Assembly (NCBI GenBank): GCA_035578905.1
Contig: JAQJVL010000251.1
Coordinates: 20,615-84,614 of the forward strand
Source: Stictocephala bisonia
Lineage: Eukaryota > Arthropoda > Insecta > Hemiptera > Membracidae
Direction of reading: 5' to 3'
DNA length: 64,000 nt
The stretch's first letter is position 1. Every line of letters begins with the position of its first letter. The position numbers and the translations under genes were made by a program. The notes beneath the pieces were generated by a model. The model saw only the letters and a list, made by a program, of their open reading frames with translations, was not told where the DNA came from and ran no database searches. Shown one piece after another: positions 51,401-64,000 of the stretch.

Positions 51401-51500
51401 NNNNNNNNNNNNNNNNNNNNNNNNNNNNNNNNNNNNNNNNNNNNNNNNNNNNNNNNNNNNNNNNNNNNNNNNNNNNNNNNNNNNNNNNNNNNNNNNNNNN
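51401..51500. other. Assembly gap (100 N)
   Basis: Exactly 100 N, a conventional gap of unknown length. Composition changes sharply from AT-rich to GC-rich across it, so the two sides need not be neighbours. Confidence 0.99.
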
Positions 51501-51549
51501 CCCCCCCCCACGGGGGGAAGAAACGACGAGGGAAGATAAACGAAACCTA

Positions 51550-51622
51550 AACGATACTTGAACGATACTTGAACGATACTTGAACGTTACTTGAACGTTA
51601 CTTGAACGTTACGCGAACGTTA
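51550..51622 (+). repeat. 11-bp tandem repeat
   Basis: AACGATACTTG three times, then AACGTTACTTG twice, then a variant, about 6.5 units. Confidence 0.85.
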
Positions 51623-51624
51623 AG

Positions 51625-52205
51625 GGAAGACTTTTTGGAGTATTGTGGAAGACTTTTTTGAGTATTGTGGAAGATGTGAAATTATTATATTAAGGTGATG
51701 AGGGAAGACGAAGGATGAGATGAGAGGACGAGGGAAGATGACAGCCAAGTGACGGAGCAGCCGCAACCACCACCACCGAAATCTCACGCAAACAACCGCG
51801 CGAATGTTATCGTGTCAAACAACCCAGCGGAGAATGGGTGCCGCGATCGAATCACTTATAATGTTCCACAAACACCGCGCCGCCGGGACTGCCTACACAG
51901 CGCTCCGCGAAACGATGCCACTGTAGAAATCTCGACCGGCGTTCTGGCCGGATTCACCGCGCACCAAAACTCAACCCCACGCGTAAAACTAGAACATTCA
52001 ACACTCATATTTTTTCCCCATCAAAATTCACGCCTAGCACTGCGCCAGGAACAGCAAACACAAAATTTTCAACCATGAAAAATTATCAATCCAAGCAAAC
52101 TGTGAAATTATCAATCTAACCAAATTATGAAATTATCAATCTAAAATTTACGGTGGATTATCCACCCTAGATAATACTGGGCCAGGAACGGCAAACCCCT
52201 ACTAC
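51625..52205 (+). other. GC-richer segment with an unexplained open frame
   Basis: A 109-codon + strand frame (51749-52078) is Pro/Gln/Asn-rich without recognised motifs. It may be a remnant of a mobile element or chance in GC-rich DNA. 52080-52150 has three copies of GAAATTATCAATC(C/T)AA. Confidence 0.3.
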
Positions 52206-52208
52206 TAG

Positions 52209-53435
52209 TATCTACCTAATAAGTATCTACCTAATAAATATCTACCTAATAAGTATCTACCTAATAAGTATCTACCTAATAAGTATCTACCTAATAAGTA
52301 TCTACCTAATAAGTATCGACCTAATAAGTATCGACCTAATAAGTATCTACCTAATAAGTATCTACCTAATAAGTATCTACCTAATAAGTATCTACCTAAT
52401 AAGTATCTACCTAATAAGTATTGACCTAATAAGTATCGACCTAATAAGTATCGACCTAATAAGTATCTACCTAATAAGTATCGACCTAATAAGTATCTAC
52501 CTAATAAGTATCTACCTAATAAGTATCTACCTAATAAGTATCTACCTAATAAGTATCTACCTAATAAGTATCTACCTAATAAGTATCTACCTAATAAGTA
52601 TCTACCTAATATGTATCTACCTAATAAGTATCGACCTAATAAGTATCTACCTAATAAGTATCTACCTAATAAGTATCGACCTAATAAGTATCTACCTAAT
52701 AAGTATCGACCTAATAAGTATCTACCTAATAAGTATCTACCTAATAAGTATCTACCTAATAAGTATCTACCTAATAAGTATCTACCTAATAAGTATCTAC
52801 CTAATAAGTATCTACCTAATAAGTATCTACCTAATAAGTATCTACCTAATAAGTATCTACCTAATAAGTATCTACCTAATAAGTATCTACCTAATAAGTA
52901 TCTACCTAATAAGTATCTACCTAATAAGTATCTACCTAATAAGTATCTACCTAATAAGTATCTACCTAATAAGTATCTACCTAATAAGTATCTACCTAAT
53001 AAGTATCTACCTAATAAGTATCTACCTAATAAGTATCTACCTAATAAGTATCTACCTAATAAGTATCTACCTAATAAGTATCTACCTAATAAGTATCAAC
53101 TTAATAAGTATCTATCTAATAAGTATAGACCTAATAAGTATCAACTTAATAAGTATCTACCTAATAAGTATCTACCTAATAAGTATCTACCTAATAAGTA
53201 TCTAACTAATAAGTATCTACCTAATAAGTATCAACTTAATAAGTATCTATCTAATAAGTATCTACCTAATAAGTATCTACCTAATAAGTATCAACTTAAT
53301 AAGTATAGACCTAATAAGTATCTACCTAATAAGTATCTACCTAATAAGTATCAACCTAATAAGTATCTACCTAATAAGTATCTACCTAATAAGTATCAAC
53401 TTAATAAGTATCTATCTAATAAGTATCTACCTAAT
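52209..53435 (+). repeat. 15-bp tandem array, about 82 units
   Basis: TATCTACCTAATAAG repeated with few variants (TATCGACCTAATAAG, TATCAACTTAATAAG, TATCTATCTAATAAG). As 15 is divisible by 3, frames stay open for hundreds of codons (52611-53450); this is a by-product, not a gene. The AACTTA/CTATCT variants cluster in the last third, showing local duplication of multi-unit blocks. Confidence 0.97.
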
Positions 53436-53449
53436 CGAGTAACTTTGTA

Positions 53450-56400
53450 GTTTTCTCTTTACTGGAGTTTCCAACTAATTAATGTTGGAAAGGTGCGAAT
53501 GGAACCAAGAAGCTTTGACTAGATTGGATAAACTTTATTGATGGAATTTGTACGATTAAGTTCATTTGCACTTATTGAACTTATTCATAAACTCCTATTT
53601 TTTAGTACATTAGTCTTGATTAATTAAAATAAAACTGTAAAGCAAAAATTTTATAATATAACACATTGAACTACATAAAACTTAAAATGGTCTTTAATAT
53701 CAACCTTTGAGTTATTATTATAGAATAAATACCTTTTAACTTCTTCTCTTCACTAAACTGATTCATCTAGATCATATAAAAAGCGTTTGATGAATTACAA
53801 ATTAGAAGTGTAAAGTAAACTAAAACTGCCTTTAAAATACTTCAATAAAATATCTACGTCGATGGTGTTATTATAGAGTAAAATACATTTGTGTAGGTAA
53901 TTATAGGTTCATGACATATTAAAAAAGTTTGAAAATGAGTGTTAAAACTTAAAAAAGGTATATAAAGATTCGTAGGTATTATATTAACAATTATGATATG
54001 TTTTATTACAAGTATAGAACAAAGCTTTATATGTATCATCATACAATTATTAGAATTGGTGAAAAACATGTTATATTCTATTCTATCTTGCCGGGGGGGG
54101 GGGGGGTAGACGACTCATGGGGGTGGGCGAAACGCTACTCAATTAGCATTTTCACTGATCTGAAAAACACTCGTGGACGAACTAACACTTTTTAAACAAT
54201 TTTCGGTATTAGACTAAACAGCACACGACCAAGGACTTCAGATGTTATGTATAGTATTCATGGCCACGATGTCGTAGATTTGCACTGTAATATATAAGCT
54301 AAAGAGTTCAGTTTTATTGACTTCAGCATGTTACTAACCTTGCATATAACAACTCTGATAGAAGGACAGAATATTATCATATAAAATAATATACATCAAG
54401 TCATCAAGTAAATCTTTATTATATCGATTAATGGCTGTAGATTTTATATAGTAACTAGGCGGCAGCCCTTGCTTTGCTAGGAGTGATGCAAACTATCACA
54501 TCAATATAAAAGCTCTGCCTTCTGCCTTTCTCCATTAATAAACAAGTTTTTAAGTCTCGAAAACCTTTAAGTTTAGGGACATGCAAATAGAGAGTAGAAA
54601 TGGCTTAACAATAACATCAAGGGCTTTATTGCACGAAATTGTGTACAAAGGGTGAACACATGACTAGAACGTCCTATTTTTCACTATTTGTAACTGTCTT
54701 ACTCTAAACATTATGGTTAACACTCTTAATATTAACCATAAGGTTAAAAAATGTCTCAATGAAAACCAAATTAGCAGCGCTTTTGTGTAATTTATTTATT
54801 TTTGTCTTAGCTATTTATAATTAGTTGTTGAATTAAATAATGCCAATGTTACTCTTGTGGGAAAAAAGAAACGTCGAGGGACTGTTTCTATCCCTTAAGA
54901 ACTGGATTTCAAGAAATACCTACTTAGTGAATTTGTATGATACAAAATCTAACTTCTCTCCTATTTTCATAAAAATATATTCAGTAGTTCCAGAGATTTT
55001 GTAATGATGTTTAACACACTAGCGTGAGAGTAGGTCTACACTATGTGGGATCACTTATTTATTGTTGATATTTAATTTTTGTATTTATTTATTATTTTAT
55101 AGTCGATTGTTATTTTATTACTTGGTTTTCCATGACTGTTTTTGTTTATGCTTTACTTACTCAATTCTATTCTGATTAAGTGGCGTGCTTGCTGTATTTT
55201 TTTTTTTATTCTTGACTGCTTTATTCTGCATAATGTTATTTGTATATTTTTTATTATATTATAATTAAAAAGGAGATATCGATCACCTACTTAGCTTTGC
55301 TCTGCCTATTCCCTATATAACTGATCTGTGCGGGGAAGTTATTCAGAAAAAGTAAGAGGGAAACCCTGTAAAGTACAAGGCAAACATTACTGATACATAC
55401 GTCCAGTCCAGGTCGAATTCGTACTGATGACACCGGTTTTATATTTATTTAAAAACTTTATTTCAACAAATCTATGTTAATATGTTATATACTTTATTGT
55501 CATATGATATATCTTTTTCTTCCTGTATGTATGACAAGGTTAAACATTCATAGCTGAGAGTTCAAAAAAATCTACTTAGCCAGTTAAATAAATAAATATG
55601 CTAAAAACAGTTATTACATTTTCAATTATGAATATTACCTAAAGTAACTTGATTTTTATTGGAATCCACGTCAAAGTCAGAGACGGTGAAAATGTCAGAA
55701 CTTTGAATGTGGAAGATTGACATTAATTAATTAGTATAGCAGGACTTAATTCCCAAATGGGTTAGTGTCTTGAAACAGTTTATGGCCATGTCTCACTTAC
55801 TGAAAGTTTATGATTTTATTGTTGAAACATAGAATCAAAGTATCAAAGTAATTAAAATGATGACTAAACACTAACATACAACTCAATACAAGGTAATTCT
55901 TTCAACAATTTCTTTGAAGGTATTTTTCAATGTGCAGATATTGACTGAAAAATTTTCATATATGCTGTTTGTAATTTCAAATAACAAAAGACGTTTCATT
56001 TAAATTGAAAAATAAAATTATTTTAAGCGAACCTTAAGCTTAAGATTTGCACAAAATAAAGAGGGATTGTTGACAGTAAAACCCTCCAAGTGCTAAAAAG
56101 CCCAATCGGGACAAAATAAAGATAGTTCCCAGTGCTAAAGTCCCGATCGGGACGAAATAAACATAGCTTCACAATGCGTAATATATCTCCGTTATTGATT
56201 GTCGGATCAACGTATACTTTATATAGTATTACTCGGGAATAAGTGCTCTATCGAAACAATACATTACAATCTAATCTAGTGATGAATATAATCGAACATG
56301 GTTAGTCGAAAAACAGCTGTTATTTTACTCTTGACAGTCGTGACTAGTTTCGCATTGTTGTTTATACTGTGCGTAGGGTGCTGTGTTTTCTTTTGATTTT

Positions 56401-57480
56401 GTGTTGTTTGTGTATATATTTTTGTATGAAAGTTAATTGTAATTAATTAGTATTTAGAAGTAATTATGAGTGAATTAAGTAATTCCAGTGCTATTAGAAA
56501 TGTTTTGAACGATGAAGATAGTGAGTATAGATTTTAGATATGTTGTTTTTATTGTATATATTGAAAATAAATTTTCATATCATTGTAAATAAGGGCTATG
56601 TGTAACAAACAGTTGGAAACAACAGTAATATTGTGTGTTTTCTTGATTTTTTTATTTATAATTGTGAAAAACTATGACTGTAACAATGTTTTTCAAAAAG
56701 TGCAATTTTTTCTCTTATAAAAAGTTTCAAACAATACATTTTAATAATTTTGTTATGTACAATAAAGAGCAAATTTGTAGTATTTTTTTAATCAGAATAG
56801 AATGGAGAACATTTTGTATATAATGGAATTACTTGTGGGTCGTTACTATATGTTAATAAATAGGTGCTAAGTGAAAAATTTAAATAAATACTGTTGAAAT
56901 ATTTACAAAAAGTGGTCTATAACTGAGACGCCATTAGAGGTAAGTGTTCAAACTTATTTTATTATTGTTTTACATGTTCTACTGAATAAAATGATATATA
57001 ATAAGCCCTAGTTTTAATTAAAAAAATGGAGTTAAATAAAGAAATTTTGCAGTATACGCGGGCAAGCAAAAATGGCCTAGCACTGAGGGGAAAAAAGTCA
57101 GCACTTGGAGGGTTTAAAAAAAAAGTATTATGCTTACTTAATCATACAAATAATGAAGAAATCAGTACGACACTGTTAGATAGTGTTATTATGTTAAATT
57201 TAAAGAATTGAATATTCGGTAAAAAAAATTATTAATATTGTAATTCATATTTATAGGAATTTTATATATTATCATTCATACCCTGAAGCATATGTGATTG
57301 TGTATTACAAATTAGTGTAATAAATGTATGTGTGACCTGCTTGTTTAGTTACTGAATGAGAGATATATCCTCAGAAATCGTCATTTGTTAAAAGTAGGTG
57401 ATTGGGAAATATATTGACATACAGTCCATTGTCAGTATAATTTATAGTACAACGTGTATGATTTAATGTGGATTGCAAAA
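53450..57480. other. Host non-coding AT-rich DNA
   Basis: No gene seen. Poly(G) at about 54091-54106. 56090-56165 has a degenerate duplication around CGATCGGGAC(A/G)AAATAAA. 57026-57211 is a 61-codon frame without features. Confidence 0.6.
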
Positions 57481-57484
57481 ACCG

Positions 57485-58860
57485 AGTAAACTGGCTCCAA
57501 ACTTGAAACTAAGTGTTACACTCATGAAACTGACACTAGGTGGTAATACACATGAAAATAGATTCCACCACGCATAGAACTAGGTGTTACCACACATTAC
57601 ACTCAAACTAGTTGGAGCCACACTTAAAACTAAGTGTTACACTCATGAAACTGACACTAGGTGGTAGTACACATGAAAATAGATTCCACCAAGCATAGAA
57701 CTAGGTGTTACCACACATTACACTCAAACTAGTTGGAGCCACACTTAAAACTAAGTGTTACACTCATGAAACTGACACTAGGTGGTAATACACATGAAAA
57801 TAGATTCCACCACGCATAGAACTAGGTGTTACCACACATTACACTCAAACTAGTTGGAGCCACACTTAAAACTAAGTGTTACACTCATGAAACTGACACT
57901 AGGTGGTAGTACACATGAAAATAGATTCCACCACGCATAGAACTAGGTGTTACCACACATTACACTCAAACTAGTTGGAGCTACACTTAAAACTAAGTGT
58001 TACACTCATGAAACTGACACTAGGTGGTAGTACACATGAAAATAGATTCCACCACGCATAGAACTAGGTGTTACCACACATTACACTCAAACTAGTTGGA
58101 GCTACACTTAAAACTAAGTGTTACACTCATGAAACTGACACTAGGTGGTAGTACACATGAAAATAGATTCCACCACGCATAGAACTAGGTGTTACCACAC
58201 ATTACATTCAAACTAGTTGGAGCCACACTTAAAACTAAGTGTTACACTCATGAAACTGACACTAGGTGGTAGTACACATGAAAATAGATTCCACCACGCA
58301 TAGAACTAGGTGTTACCACACATTACATTCAAACTAGTTGGAGCCACACTTAAAACTAAGTGTTACCACTCCTGAAACTGACACTAGGTGGTAATACACA
58401 TGAAAATAGATTCCACCACGCATAGAACTAGGTGTTACCACACATTACACTCAAACTAGTTGGAGCTACACTTAAAACTAAGTGTTACACTCATGAAACT
58501 GACACTAGGTGGTAGTACACATGAAAATAGATTCCACCACGCATAGAACTAGGTGTTACCACACATTACATTCAAACTAGTTGGAGCCACACTTAAAACT
58601 AAGTGTTACACTCATGAAACTGACACTAGGTGGTAGTACACATGAAAATAGATTCCACCACGCATAGAACTAGGTGTTACCACACATTACATTCAAACTA
58701 GTTGGAGCCACACTTAAAACTAAGTGTTACCACTCATGAAACTGACACTAGGTGGTAGTACACATGAAAATAGATTCCACCACGCATAGAACTAGGTGTT
58801 ACCACACATTACATTCAAACTAGTTGGAGCCACACTTAAAACTAAGTGTTACCACAGATT
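57485..58860 (+). repeat. 121-bp higher-order satellite, about 11 copies
   Basis: CTCATGAAAC occurs at 57521, 57642, 57763 and on, a 121-bp period. Each unit consists of five ~24-bp sub-units related to GAAACTAGGTGTTACCACACAT. Units differ by a few fixed variants (GGTAATA/GGTAGTA, GAGCCAC/GAGCTAC, TTACACTC/TTACATTC). Degenerate ~24-bp monomers continue to about 59020. Confidence 0.95.
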
Positions 58861-59019
58861 AAAATCAACCTGGGAGCACCACAAATTAAACTATTAAGTT
58901 AAATGAAACTAGATGTTACCACATATGAAACTGTAACTAAATGTCACCAAAATAGAAACTAGGTGACATCACAATTGAAACTAGACGACATGACACATGA
59001 AACTAGGTGGCACCATTTA

Positions 59020-61160
59020 TTATTTTGTATACGGAGAATCACTCCATCTAGACAACTGTCGATGTTTTATCTGAGACTGACTGTCACAAAATTGTTTTAT
59101 ATTGGGATGAAGGCAAATATGTTTAAATGCAATAAGTTAATTTGTTTGTGTTTATGTCGTTTCTAACACATGTTTCATACAGCAGAAATAGTTGACCGTT
59201 GATAAATGATTAAATATTGCTTAAGGTGTTTAACTAATTCAAGAACTACTTTGTAAATTAAAACTACTTTTTTAGTTCTAAAATGATGCTGAACATAATT
59301 TACAACTCACTTCAACAAAGAATACTCCTTGAAGCTGTAAAATGTAGTTAAATCAGTTAACTACTATGTAATTCAATTTAAGAAGTCGACAAACTATTTC
59401 ACTCTTCCGGGGAAACTATTTCAGTACAAAAGTTTTGCTGGAAACTTAATATTCAGTAATTACGTCTTACATAAACATGAATACTATCTGGTTAAAAGTT
59501 ATTTACGCAACGAAATAACGCACGCAAACACACTGAAATAACGCACGCAAACACACTGAAATCGTACAAAATAAAACTATTATTGTCATCAGATAATTAT
59601 GACTTTAAATAATATTTTTAAATTTTAAAGTTAAATATCCGATATTTATGAGACTAAATTAATAAAATAACACACATTCAAGAGCCATGATACATTCAAC
59701 CGTCAGTCTACTACTAGAAACCTACAACTGAAAACATGTTGAACAAACATTTTTACAGCTGTCAAAATATCAGGTTGATAAATTATACTTACATTTTTGA
59801 AACCAATAACTGCAGTTACCTACAATTACCTACATATGTTGATTCGTATTTCATGTATCTTTTTGAAGGATTCAACATCATTCATCATAGTTACAATTTA
59901 AATTAAAAAAACATGTTTATCTGGGTAAATCAAGAGAAAATATTAATATCTCTTTTGACATATACCTCTTTTACCTCTATGGAGATGGTCTAATTTTGTT
60001 AAGATCGTTATATTAGTTTTTTAATCCTTTCTGTGTATAAGTTAAAAAAGCAAAGAGAAAACATAAAAGTGCAATTTCTATCTATATACATATGTTTGCT
60101 AGTAGTAGTTTTAATTTAGTAGTAGTTTCTGCCAACCTCAGAAAGTTTAATGTTCTTAATCAAAACTTCTAAAACGAGTATCGAATTTTACCCAAAGTTA
60201 TTTAAGTTTAACAAAACATTCTGAATCGTGCTGGATGAAAATTTTTGATCTATCTAGCACACAATTTTTGATTGTGTGTTAAACAACTATTGAAGTTTAC
60301 CTTAAATAGTAGAGATGGCAAGTCACACTTCGGGATACAGGGCATGTCTGAAACAGGAAATTAATTATTCGATTTAAAGTCACACATTATTTTTAAAAGA
60401 CATCATTATCTCCATATAAACTAATTCATTAAGACTACAAGGTTATGGTAGAATATACGAGTAATAAAACTAATTAATTACGTAACAAAGCTGCAATTTT
60501 ATTGTTTTATGATAAATTAATGTTGTATTTCTCAAGAAACTGTACCCTAGATTGTACAATTACAAGTTGAATTAAACAACCCACAATAGCATCATCCCTT
60601 GAATTAATGTAAAAATTCCTTAACAGCTAACGCAAGCTATGATTTTAGAATAGATTTTAAATCAAACTGTTGGGTGTTGAAGACAAAACAGTTTTCATCT
60701 AAATGACAATATCCTAAATAATACAATTAGGCTACTCTAAAATAAACTGTCATTTAATAGTAACAATAACACTAGCGCTACATAAAAATCCATATAAACT
60801 ACACATAAATACAGTCCAAGTCTTTAAAATGTTTCCAAAATAGAGATGGCTATATAAATTACATTTCACTATGTGTTTATTAATTTAGTTTTTATTTTAA
60901 TTTAACGAAAAGTCATAGTATACTTGTTTAGTTAACCTTTAAAAGACTTGTAATGCATTTTTTTATTCTCTTGCGTAGGGAATCTTACATTAATCTAATA
61001 ATATTTAAAATTTAAAAAGATGTCACTAGTAGTAGTGACATCTTTTTAAATTTTACAAAAACAATCTAATATTTACAATAACAATTTCAAAACAGTACCG
61101 TATTATACATACATTATTTTGTTTGACGTATCTTTTTGATAGCTTACTAAAAAAATAGTG
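59020..61160. other. Host non-coding AT-rich DNA
   Basis: No gene. A 21-bp direct repeat ACGCACGCAAACACACTGAAAT lies at about 59518-59562, and the perfect hairpin listed next is at the end. Confidence 0.6.
61007..61054. repeat. Perfect 22-bp palindromic hairpin
   Basis: 61007-61028 is perfectly complementary to 61033-61054 with loop GTAG. Flanks are AT-rich. It could be a MITE core or simple palindrome. Confidence 0.8.
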
Positions 61161-61162
61161 TG

Positions 61163-61375
61163 GTTAAAAATATTGAGAAAACAGTTAGAGTTACTTTTGT
61201 GAAACCCTGAGACGTTAAAAATATTGAGATAATAGTTATAGTTACTTTTGTGAAACCCTGAAACGTTAAAAATATTGAGATAATAGTTATAGTTACTTTT
61301 ATGAAACCCTGAAACGTTAAAAATATTGAGATAATAGTTATAGTTACTTTTGTGAAACCCTGAAACGTTAAAAAT
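61163..61375 (+). repeat. 51-bp minisatellite
   Basis: Unit starts GTTAAAAATATTGAGATAAT at 61163, 61214, 61265, 61316 and partially 61367. 51 is divisible by 3, so the minus strand shows an open frame with a 17-residue repeat; not a gene. Confidence 0.95.
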
Positions 61376-64000
61376 CCTTAAAAACATTAAAATTCATTAG
61401 CAACAATAGCAACAACTAACTTTCACACTGCAATTTACTAACAATTTGAACGAATCACTTCGTCTTTTGGGGTAGGTAAAATATTTTGTAAAGTAATGAT
61501 GAGATATTACGTAACTGGTTATAATTTATAAACTAAATATCTTATAAATAATATATGATAAACGATCTCTTATATCCATTTCTCTTAATTTATCGGGGAT
61601 ATCTAACGTATCAAGTATTTTTGTTTATACGTAGAACAGGATTTACCTGAAGGCATCAACATGATTTATATTTATTCTTGAATTAACTACATCCACATTC
61701 ATTTGCACCACATTTCGTAGCCTACACAATTGAATACACACCTCTATATTCCCGGCACACGCGGCCTTTTATTGGAATTCCAGCCATACGCTTCTTCCCA
61801 AAGGAATTGTCTTGAATGAAAACCAATTGGAATTAATAAAACTTATTCAATAAACCAAATAAATTAGAAAATTTATTCCCTGAAAGAAGTTGATAATTTT
61901 ATATTTAATTTCAATACGCAAATACCATTGCGATGGTGAGGTCTAATACTGAATAAAAACTGCTTTAAATTATATAAGTAATTATTCTCTAAACACGATT
62001 TAGAAATGTATTTTTTTACGTGTGTTTATTTTATATTATTTATTAGGTGAGTAAGTTCATCACTTAATTATACAAAGAATATATAAAACAATGGAGATAG
62101 ATGATTCACCTACATTATACTTAAATATCATTTTGTGCTGTCATAGCTTAAAGCTGTTAGCAGTAAGTTATTATATTGAAGATGAAACTATTTCTAGTTT
62201 CAAGTCGGACATAACAATTACCTTATATTTTGAAGGAACGAATGCTGTATATATAGGCTAATTGAACTTACTCAAATATCATCCACTTCCAGGGAACTAT
62301 TTAACGTTAGAATTTAGGCTGAAAGCCTATGAATCCAGATGTAAAATATAGTACATGTACTAGATAAGGGATAAACTTACACAACCTATATGAAATATAG
62401 CTTTAATTTGACATTTGACAGCTTGATAGATAAGTTTAGTTTAACAAAATTTTATATTTCGAAAAATTTCAGTTTTGGGACCCCAAATTTTTAAGTTTTT
62501 AAGCTGACATTCATGGATAAGTTGCATGTTTTTTACGTGTGTATGGTTTGAAACTTTTAATCGAGATTTTCCTCAAGTTAGGTGAGAAATACTACTTTTT
62601 TATGATTTTCCCATAAGAAATACATTGGGGCAGTTTTGGGGGTAAAGAAGCTGCCCTTTTGGAACAATGAGTAATTTTTCAAAATCCCATCTTATTGCAT
62701 CCCTACAATATAAGACCAATCATCGTACAAAATTTCAGCCTGGAAGGTTTTCGAGAAACAGTGATCAGTGAGTGAGTGGTATTTGGCCTTTAAAGATATA
62801 GTAACTTTTTACGTTCTTAAATAAACAATAAACTGGTCTCAGTAATAGACTTACAGAATATAATTTGGATGTAGTATGCATATAAGTTAGCATAGTAGCA
62901 CATTTTCAGTACTGACATTCTTTTGCATATGTGAAATATAGGAAGGTTGAGAGTGCTTGAAATTCCCTGTTCCATTTACAATTAATTTTAAGAACTAAAT
63001 ATGCAAAATAATTTTATACATACTGTAAATACAATGTTGTGTGCACAGTCTATACAATGCTTAACGAGCGTTGAGTCTACTAACGTACGGAAGTGTGATA
63101 TTTTTACAAAGTTGTCATTATTGTGCAGTCAGCTGTTAAATGCTATACAAACCCATGTACAGATATTCCCAGAGATATCTCTATACAAACTTCTTTTTAA
63201 ATACAATAAACAACATTTCGGTTTTTCTACATAAACAACATTTTCTACATTTTGAATTCTTGTTTGTTTACCTTTATATGAAACAAGCATTTTAAGTAAA
63301 ATAATTCTAAGCTGAAATATAAACCAAGTCATCCACTTAAGCGACTAATTCTACTAAACACAACTATTTTTTCATATTTCATATTGACGAAAAAATGTGC
63401 AAATTATATGTTTCTCGTTATTTAGTGCTATGAAACACCTTCGGTTTGTACGTCACGTCAAAAAAATCATCGAACAGTCCTAAAAAATAATACACAGAAC
63501 AAATGTAAATTAGTTCTTACAAATTACTCATCTCTTACTACGGTCGTACATAACTCTCATAAAGGGGGCCTTCTCACTTCACGAAAAATGCAAAAAACAT
63601 TGGTTTCTATATCGAGGATCTGGTCCGTAATAATGATCGTGTCGCAATATTTAAAGTTTATTTTGACAGATGAAGAATTTTCTAGTGGATCATAAATTCA
63701 TTTTTTTTAAAGATTGGGTTATCTCATAGTTGTCTTACAGTAAAATAAATTAAAACCTAAAATACCAATCTGATTTTCTTAAATTAAAAAACTCGTGATT
63801 TAAAGTTCTAGACTTCTAGAATGGATCTTTGGTAACAATGAACTGTCCAATAAATTCAACATGTACCGTACAGTTGAAATAGGAAAGCGTGTTTTAGCTC
63901 GCAGGCGGTGAGATTGTAAGTGTCTACTGAAGTGTTGTTGACTTCTCACCGTTGGATTAGCAATTTGGGAAACGACCTCCTTAAGAAGATTCCTCACACA
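61376..64000. other. Host non-coding AT-rich DNA
   Basis: No gene seen. 62740-62800 (GTTTTCGAGAAACAGTGATCAGTGAGTGAGTGGTATTTGG, first part) ends like the Helentron termini at 48.7 kb, so a decayed Helentron-derived piece probably ends near 62800. Confidence 0.5.

Noticed and set aside
51302..51511. Open frame across the N gap
   Set aside because: Most of it is unknown bases; nothing can be said.
52611..53450. 279-codon open frame of N-K-Y-L-P repeats
   Set aside because: It is the 15-bp tandem array read in one phase; an array divisible by 3 stays open in its stop-free phase and has no gene context.
57485..58860. CRISPR-like array of repeats and spacers
   Set aside because: Eukaryotic context; all parts of the 121-bp unit repeat, so there are no unique spacers.
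61103..61387. Protein with 17-residue repeats on the minus strand
   Set aside because: Caused by the 51-bp minisatellite; no conserved features outside it.

Overview
The window looks like AT-rich arthropod nuclear DNA carrying an endogenous large DNA virus or element at its left end. Evidence for an animal host is the TATA-box, AATAAA-style gene signals, tRNA-derived SINEs, LINE, Penelope-like and Helentron elements, satellites, a 100-base assembly gap and degenerate CCTAA (TTAGG-type telomere) repeats at 23.5 kb. I cannot name the species. Positions 1 to about 16.45 kb are one unit of the adintovirus / Polinton (Maverick) kind, with all genes on the + strand. The diagnostic set is a protein-primed type family-B DNA polymerase, a retrovirus-type integrase with a chromodomain, an A32-like packaging ATPase, an adenain-type cysteine protease, a phospholipase A2 virion protein, a penton-like minor capsid protein and a double-jelly-roll-type major capsid protein. 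Accessory genes include a bHLH transcription factor and a very acidic E1A/E7-like protein at the left end. The core reading frames are all open, so this copy is young or still constrained. The left end of the element lies outside the window and its right edge is not sharply visible. Core logic: the left and right ends carry small separately promoted (probably early) genes, the centre carries replication, integration and then tightly packed virion genes (late). The most unusual feature is a modular intergenic cassette used at least five times: a stem-loop, a run of 4 or more T directly after it, about 19 nt of spacer, the 11-mer TGACCTTGACC (a nuclear-receptor FTZ-F1/ERR-type element on the other strand), then 8 nt and GGACTT in four of the five, then a TATA-like box and a small gene in most copies. 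Three of the stem-loops are near-identical dispersed repeats with the shape of microRNA precursors and with pairing-preserving substitutions; the others have unrelated sequence in the same place. Layout of the rest: 16.45-35.8 kb is host non-coding DNA with a dispersed repeat family, G-rich minisatellite pieces, two SINE heads and one CpG-rich block at 31.66-31.83 kb. 35.8-37.9 kb holds two decayed LINE remnants, 38.4-40.7 kb a decayed Penelope-like element (reverse transcriptase plus GIY-YIG endonuclease), and 41.1-48.1 kb a nearly full-length but inactivated Helentron (OTU protease, HUH Rep, PIF1-like helicase, all on the minus strand) with perfect 48-bp inverted ends, sitting in a family of ~340-bp repeats. 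51.4-51.5 kb is an N gap; 52.2-53.4 kb is an 82-copy 15-bp array; 57.5-58.9 kb is a 121-bp higher-order satellite; 61.16-61.38 kb is a 51-bp minisatellite. No convincing host protein gene is visible.
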